This document shows, piece after piece, positions 60,441 through 64,000 of a DNA stretch of 64,000 nt. The notes under the pieces are model-generated. The model searched no databases, had not been told where the DNA came from, and saw nothing but the letters and a program-made list of their open reading frames with translations. Source of the DNA: an uncultured Bacteroidota bacterium (lineage in GTDB: Bacteria; Bacteroidota; Bacteroidia; NS11-12g; UBA9320); contig CAKZLB010000074.1 in the NCBI GenBank assembly GCA_937124965.1, forward strand, positions 62,001-126,000, in the 5' to 3' direction. A program made the translations under genes and the position numbers. How positions within the stretch are numbered: the first letter of the stretch is position 1; every line of letters starts with the position of its first letter.

Positions 60441-61394
60441 TTATCTTCTAATTCGCAATCCTATTCTGTCGTTGTCGATATAAATGTCTTGTTCTTTATT
60501 TGTCTCAAATATGAATGGTCTAACTTCATTCGTAATGCCATTTTCAGCATAGTCTCTAATAGCAAATGGCAGAATAATTCGCGGTCTGTAATACTCAAGA
60601 ATTTCTAAATGCCAAAAGTGACTAAATGGAAATTCGTCTGGGAATAATTTTTCAAATGGTTTATAAGAAAGTTCAATCTCATAAAATTTTTCGCCTTGAA
60701 TTTCTGTTACACTATAGTTGAAATACTTTTCATTTAAAAACTCAGATAGTCCACTATAATATTGTCTTGTCAATCGTCTTAGTAACTCATTGTCATATGG
60801 TACATTATCATTGAATGGGTCGTGATATTTACATTTTACTTGATTGTATAAGTCATAAGAAACCGAAGCGATTGTAAAATTTACTCGGATACCACCTGTT
60901 TGTGATTGATTTTTATGATTGTTCATATTTCCAAACCCGCTTGAAAATCCCTTTGCTTCTATAGCAAATCTTGAATTTGAAGTATATGCTAATAAATCAG
61001 GTCTTCTAACTTGTCTGCCATTTACAGAAAGAGGAATAATTGGATTGTGAACTCTCATTGCGGCTTCATAATTTACTGTGTAAATACTTTGGTCAATGCG
61101 TTTTGAAAGAAAGTCAGCAATTGCCTTGCCTGCAAGATTTGAAAATTGTCCCTTTTCTGTCGGGTCAGATAATTGTATAGGTGGTTGTGAAAATCTGTCG
61201 TTGTAAAATGCTTGTCGTTGTGTATAATAATTGTAATGAAAGAACATCGCAAGTGTCCGAATAAGTTTTTGAGGCTTGGGTGCGTACCCTTGTCCTGCAA
61301 CAGCTAAATGTTTTGCAAATGCAAGTCTTGTCAGTTTGTGTGTCTGATTATGTGTCGTCCCCGATTGGTCTATGTATTCAACTGCAATATTCAT
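60441..61394 (-). CDS. Putative restriction-like (PD-(D/E)XK) protein
   Basis: The 317-residue protein has a helical N-terminus and a probable nuclease core: VRRPDLLAYTSNSRFAIEAK followed by GFSSGFG, where the Asp, Glu and Lys fit a PD-(D/E)XK site. The preceding EAAMRVHNPIIPLSVNGRQ would supply the usual first strand. The C-terminal half (FEKLFPDEFPFSHFWHLEIL, RPRIILPFAIRDYAENG) is mixed alpha/beta. No family name can be given. It is a single-gene unit with an attC-like palindrome after its stop codon and no recognisable promoter. A role in defence against foreign DNA is plausible from the motif and the context. Confidence 0.58.
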   Translation of the reverse strand: MNIAVEYIDQSGTTHNQTHKLTRLAFAKHLAVAGQGYAPKPQKLIRTLAMFFHYNYYTQRQAFYNDRFSQPPIQLSDPTEKGQFSNLAGKAIADFLSKRIDQSIYTVNYEAAMRVHNPIIPLSVNGRQVRRPDLLAYTSNSRFAIEAKGFSSGFGNMNNHKNQSQTGGIRVNFTIASVSYDLYNQVKCKYHDPFNDNVPYDNELLRRLTRQYYSGLSEFLNEKYFNYSVTEIQGEKFYEIELSYKPFEKLFPDEFPFSHFWHLEILEYYRPRIILPFAIRDYAENGITNEVRPFIFETNKEQDIYIDNDRIGLRIRR

Positions 61395-61735
61395 TTTTAC
61401 TGTGTCGTTTTAAACTGTCACGTCCTAAAATACGGCTACATGTTATAAATTTAAATTAAGCGACATTTAAGTGGATATAATTTGGTGTTTTAAAGCTTAA
61501 AGATAGGTGTAATCTTTTAGAGTTATAAAGTTTGATGGCGTTTTTTGTTACTGTTTTAGCGTGCATCATCGAAGTAAAGGTTTGCCCTGATCCAAAGCCT
61601 TGTATTTTGTTTTTAATTTATTCATTCTTAAAAGCCAAATCAACGATTTAGCGGTGTTTCAAATAACTACAGAAATTTCGAAAACCACCGAACGCCCTAT
61701 TTGCTACATACTGTGTTACCACCAGTTTTTTCTCT
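61395..61735. other. Gap without a gene, possible decayed attC-like site
   Basis: No coding frame is convincing here. GCCCTATTTGCTACATACTGTGTT-like sequence near 61700-61724 is weakly complementary to a stretch at about 61405-61435, and a TAACATGTAGCCGTATTTT string occurs near 61425-61445. The distance is too long for a normal attC and pairing is poor, so only a decayed relic is suggested. Confidence 0.3.
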
Positions 61736-62755
61736 TTATTTGAATTTAATTGGAAATGACGCTTGAAATGTCAGAGCATATTTATAATCACCTTTTTTAC
61801 CCTGAATAAATTCGTTCATGATTGCAAAAAGTACTTGATCGGGAAATGTATCAAGCCCAAATGTCGGTCCAAAGGCAAAGCAGTTCCGAGTTTTAACTGA
61901 TTCAAAAGAACTCATTATTGGTGAATATGAAAAAAGAACACCAACAACAGGTTTTTTCTCTCCAGTCTTATATCTAAGAAAAACATCTGCTCTTGGTACA
62001 AAAAAGAATTCATGATCTGGATTCCCTGAGAAATATGACTCTTGCTTCCCAGTTTGCAATATTTGAGTAGAATCTTTGGTGTTATATGGCTGACCACTTA
62101 AAGATGTCAAATTTGTTTCTGAAAGTGTTCTGGTGCTGTTACTTATGGAACTCAAGTTAGCAGATAAGGATTGTGAGAAAAACCAATTACTTTTAAACTG
62201 ATGCATAACGTAGTAACCAATTGTTCCTGTTATGTTGTTTTTCAGTGGGTTATTTAAGGATATGAAGGTTGTATCTGCATTTAAAGGGGTACTTTCAAAG
62301 GTTCTAATTCTTTCAAAACCATCAGAAATTCTAAAGTAAAGTGTTCTTTGTTTAATGTTGGTTTGGAAGTGAGTAATCCCATCTTCACTTTCTTTCATTT
62401 CTATTCTTGTACTCTTGTCCCAAGTTCTGAATATAGTAAAGTCAAATTCTACTCCACCTTGCCATTTCTCATCACTCACTAACGATGTCTTCCCTTTATC
62501 AATCTGTATACCAGTCCCAAGGTTAACTCCCCAAAAATGAGGGTATGCATTTCCAGAGGCAATATCCTCATCCTGCTTTGTCATCTTATAGTTGAACGAA
62601 AATTTTTCTGAAGCATTTTCATAGCTAATTCCCGCAAAATCAGTAGTCGATCCAACTAAAATTCCACTCTTACTATTTGCGGTACTTAGTATCGATTGAC
62701 CGTATAAAGAACTGCTAGATATAAGTACAGCAGAAATAAATAATAGCTTTTTCAT
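61736..62755 (-). CDS. Putative outer-membrane beta-barrel protein
   Basis: The 339-residue protein has a signal peptide (KLLFISAVLISSSSLYGQ) and about 14 amphipathic strands separated by turns (FSFNYKMTKQDEDIASGN, GVEFDFTIFRTWDKSTRIE, ADVFLRYKTGEKKPVVGVLF) and an ending YALTFQASFPIKFK with the terminal aromatic residue of outer-membrane barrels. No family is recognised. It lies 2 nt after the 110-aa gene, so the two are cotranscribed from the -7 box at 63131. It may be cargo of the accessory region, as it follows the defence genes on the same strand. Confidence 0.6.
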   Translation of the reverse strand: MKKLLFISAVLISSSSLYGQSILSTANSKSGILVGSTTDFAGISYENASEKFSFNYKMTKQDEDIASGNAYPHFWGVNLGTGIQIDKGKTSLVSDEKWQGGVEFDFTIFRTWDKSTRIEMKESEDGITHFQTNIKQRTLYFRISDGFERIRTFESTPLNADTTFISLNNPLKNNITGTIGYYVMHQFKSNWFFSQSLSANLSSISNSTRTLSETNLTSLSGQPYNTKDSTQILQTGKQESYFSGNPDHEFFFVPRADVFLRYKTGEKKPVVGVLFSYSPIMSSFESVKTRNCFAFGPTFGLDTFPDQVLFAIMNEFIQGKKGDYKYALTFQASFPIKFK

Positions 62756-62757
62756 TA

Positions 62758-63090
62758 TTAGTCTATTTGTGTTAAATCAAACTTAGAGAATGGTACGGGT
62801 AGTTTTATTTCTATCTCGTCATACTTGAATTTGACATCTGAAACTTTATACCCTGTTTTACGATTTATTTTGACCTCAAATTTTTTAATTGAACTTCCTT
62901 TTACTCCTGTAAACCTACCAAGAACTTGTAAGGGGTCACCGTCCAAAACAATTTCATGATTTGTTCTTTGACTATTTATAGTTGGAATAAATTGGTTTTC
63001 GATTAGGATTGCATGATTCCTAATAGTTCCTTCAAATTCAAGTTTAATTGTAACATGAATTTTATCTCCCTTTCGTACCTCTTTTTGCAT
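62758..63090 (-). CDS. Hypothetical protein, beta-rich
   Basis: The 110-residue protein is beta-rich without a signal peptide (KGDKIHVTIKLEFEGTIRNH, PLQVLGRFTGVKGSSIKKFE, VKFKYDEIEIKLPVPF). The pattern suggests a small beta-barrel or Ig-like domain. It precedes the barrel protein by 2 nt and shares its probable promoter. It shows no known motif, and a role as a cytoplasmic partner or chaperone of the barrel is only a guess from the operon. Confidence 0.55.
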   Translation of the reverse strand: MQKEVRKGDKIHVTIKLEFEGTIRNHAILIENQFIPTINSQRTNHEIVLDGDPLQVLGRFTGVKGSSIKKFEVKINRKTGYKVSDVKFKYDEIEIKLPVPFSKFDLTQID

Positions 63091-63130
63091 ATGTGCTTTT
63101 TTATTGGTGGTAAATTGTTTTTATCCAAAA

Positions 63131-63138
63131 CAAAGCTA
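63131..63138 (-). promoter_or_regulatory. -7 box of the 63090-61736 operon
   Basis: TAGCTTTG on the minus strand lies 40 nt before the start codon at 63090; the -33 region is poor. Confidence 0.4.
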
Positions 63139-63331
63139 CCGATACCACTTTGCCTAAACTGAATGTCGGTAAAATCGAATCATTCTCTATGTACCAAAAG
63201 TAAAGTTTAAGAACATCAAAAAAATCACTACTCCTAGTGAAAAACATCTCCAATAAACTCATCATCTTTGGCAGATTGTGAGTCATTTCAAAACTCATAA
63301 TCCAAAATTGAAGAAAAAAAACTTGGCAATT

Positions 63332-63350
63332 GTATCTTTTTAGATATTGT
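63332..63350 (+). promoter_or_regulatory. TATCT palindromic element, copy 3
   Basis: GTATCTTTTTAGATATTGT is identical in its core to the element at 35072-35090, here about 50 nt before the excisionase-like gene at 63402. Confidence 0.65.
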
Positions 63351-63401
63351 CTGGTAAAAAGTTTAGACAGATAATGCGTCAAACAAACTCAAGAAATCCA
63401 A

Positions 63402-63671
63402 ATGGAAGTAATCTGTCTTCAGGAGGAAGCGTTTTATACGCTTATAGAAACGGTCGTTGAGCGGCTACATCCAAAAAACGAAGCACCGTTGAGTAAATGG
63501 ATGGGGACGGAAGATACGATGCAGTATTTGGGTGTAAAGTCAAAAACGACGCTTCAGAATTTACGGGATACGGGAGCAATACGGTTCACCCAACCACAAA
63601 AGCGGATCATTTTATATGATAGAGAGTCCCTGGAGACCTATTTAGAAAAGAATGCACATAATACCTTTTAG
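63402..63671 (+). CDS. Excisionase-like helix-turn-helix protein
   Basis: The 89-residue protein has a winged HTH of the MerR/excisionase (HTH_17) kind: KWMGTEDTMQYLGVKSKTTL, then QNLRDTGAIRFTQPQKRIIL and YDRESLETYLEKN. Such proteins in Bacteroidota mobile elements act as directionality factors or local regulators. It starts MEVICLQEEAFYTLIETVVE. A conserved small gene follows after 3 nt. The TATCT element upstream is shared with the family A lipoprotein genes, which links this module to the 35-47 kb zone. Confidence 0.8.
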   Translation: MEVICLQEEAFYTLIETVVERLHPKNEAPLSKWMGTEDTMQYLGVKSKTTLQNLRDTGAIRFTQPQKRIILYDRESLETYLEKNAHNTF

Positions 63672-63674
63672 ATA

Positions 63675-63893
63675 ATGGAAGAACAGCGATATACAAGCGG
63701 ATTTAATGCTGGATATAGCATCCAACAACGCGAGCCTAAAATATTACGGATTATGCTGAAAGGGATGACAAAGGAAACGCCCTATAAACAAGGCCTTCGA
63801 GACGGAGGGAAGCAGTTCGAAAAAGAGCAGCTCAGAGACAAACTGAAACAGCAAAGCAAAGCACAGGAAATCGATAACCAAAAAGGCAGATAA
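63675..63893 (+). CDS. Small conserved mobile-element protein
   Basis: The 72-residue protein is basic and helical (NAGYSIQQREPKILRIMLKG, TPYKQGLRDGGKQFEKEQLR, KLKQQSKAQEIDNQKGR). It follows the excisionase-like gene by 3 nt and is probably cotranscribed. Similar short proteins accompany excisionase-type genes in Bacteroidota mobile elements; the function is unknown. Confidence 0.65.
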   Translation: MEEQRYTSGFNAGYSIQQREPKILRIMLKGMTKETPYKQGLRDGGKQFEKEQLRDKLKQQSKAQEIDNQKGR

Positions 63894-63917
63894 ACCACCA
63901 TTTAAACTAAACCAACC

Positions 63918-64000
63918 ATGATTAAATCTTTAGTAAAACTGACCCTTCTTTTTAGTATTGTATGGTTTTTACGACCTGTTTTTGAGGTGCTACTGCCACT
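63918..64000 (+). CDS. Start of a membrane protein, cut by the window edge
   Basis: Twenty-seven codons (MIKSLVKLTLLFSIVWFLRP, then VFEVLLPL) are visible before the window ends. The start is very hydrophobic, so it is probably a membrane protein or has a signal sequence. It lies 24 nt after the small conserved gene on the same strand. Confidence 0.6.
   Translation, partial: MIKSLVKLTLLFSIVWFLRPVFEVLLP

Noticed and set aside
63101-63382. Minus-strand frame of 93 residues (MTHYLSKLFTRQYLKRYNCQ)
   Set aside because: It covers the shared TATCT regulatory element and the -7 box of the next operon, its composition is unlike the neighbours, and no family pattern is visible.

Overview
The window comes from a Bacteroidota chromosome, most likely Flavobacteriales. 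The evidence is several proteins with type IX secretion (T9SS) type A sorting domains, a giant protein ending in a gliding-motility-associated (CHU_C) domain, a PorV-like barrel, many lipoproteins with acidic residues after the lipobox Cys, and repeated -7 boxes of the Bacteroidota form TAnnTTTG. Coding is dense on both strands and the DNA looks AT-rich. No complete rRNA or tRNA gene is present.

Region 1 (1-18.7 kb) is core-like: the start of nusA with rimP behind a promoter and a leader terminator, an ABC1 kinase/TetR pair, a cold-shock gene, a 3-hydroxyacyl-CoA dehydrogenase cluster with a PorV-like barrel, a VWA/AAA+ pair, a T9SS repeat protein, an orphan LytTR regulator, an HscA-like Hsp70 and a lytic transglycosylase.

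Region 2 (18.7-34.7 kb) is devoted to surface proteins. A giant protein of about 3776 residues carries 16 degenerate repeats of about 76 residues. It sits between a short remnant and a full copy of the same lipoprotein gene, both on the minus strand.

Region 3 (34.7-53.6 kb) is a repetitive accessory zone. A lipoprotein gene with an ATGA overlap to a signal-peptide/T9SS cargo gene recurs four times; all four lipoproteins are intact while the cargo genes are deleted, truncated or reduced to stubs. Two further lipoprotein types are mixed in, one of them placed before a 1572-residue HEXXH/beta-helix T9SS protein. Long direct repeats (a 126-aa gene plus leader; a radC-like gene plus hairpin) punctuate the zone, with a MazF-type toxin-antitoxin pair and an hsdS remnant. 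The layout resembles polymorphic effector loci with orphan partner arrays, but the functions are unproven.

Region 4 (53.5-64 kb) is mobile and defensive. Two degenerate tRNA-fMet-derived repeats containing palindromes lead to a clean tRNA-fMet 3' half, which abuts a tyrosine recombinase. A tRNA-Val 3' half follows. Beyond it lie a Kiwa anti-phage pair (kwaA-kwaB) and two single-gene units with PD-(D/E)XK-like motifs, separated by long imperfect palindromes with attC-like ends (AAC ... GTT). The right edge begins another mobile-element module with an excisionase-like HTH gene.
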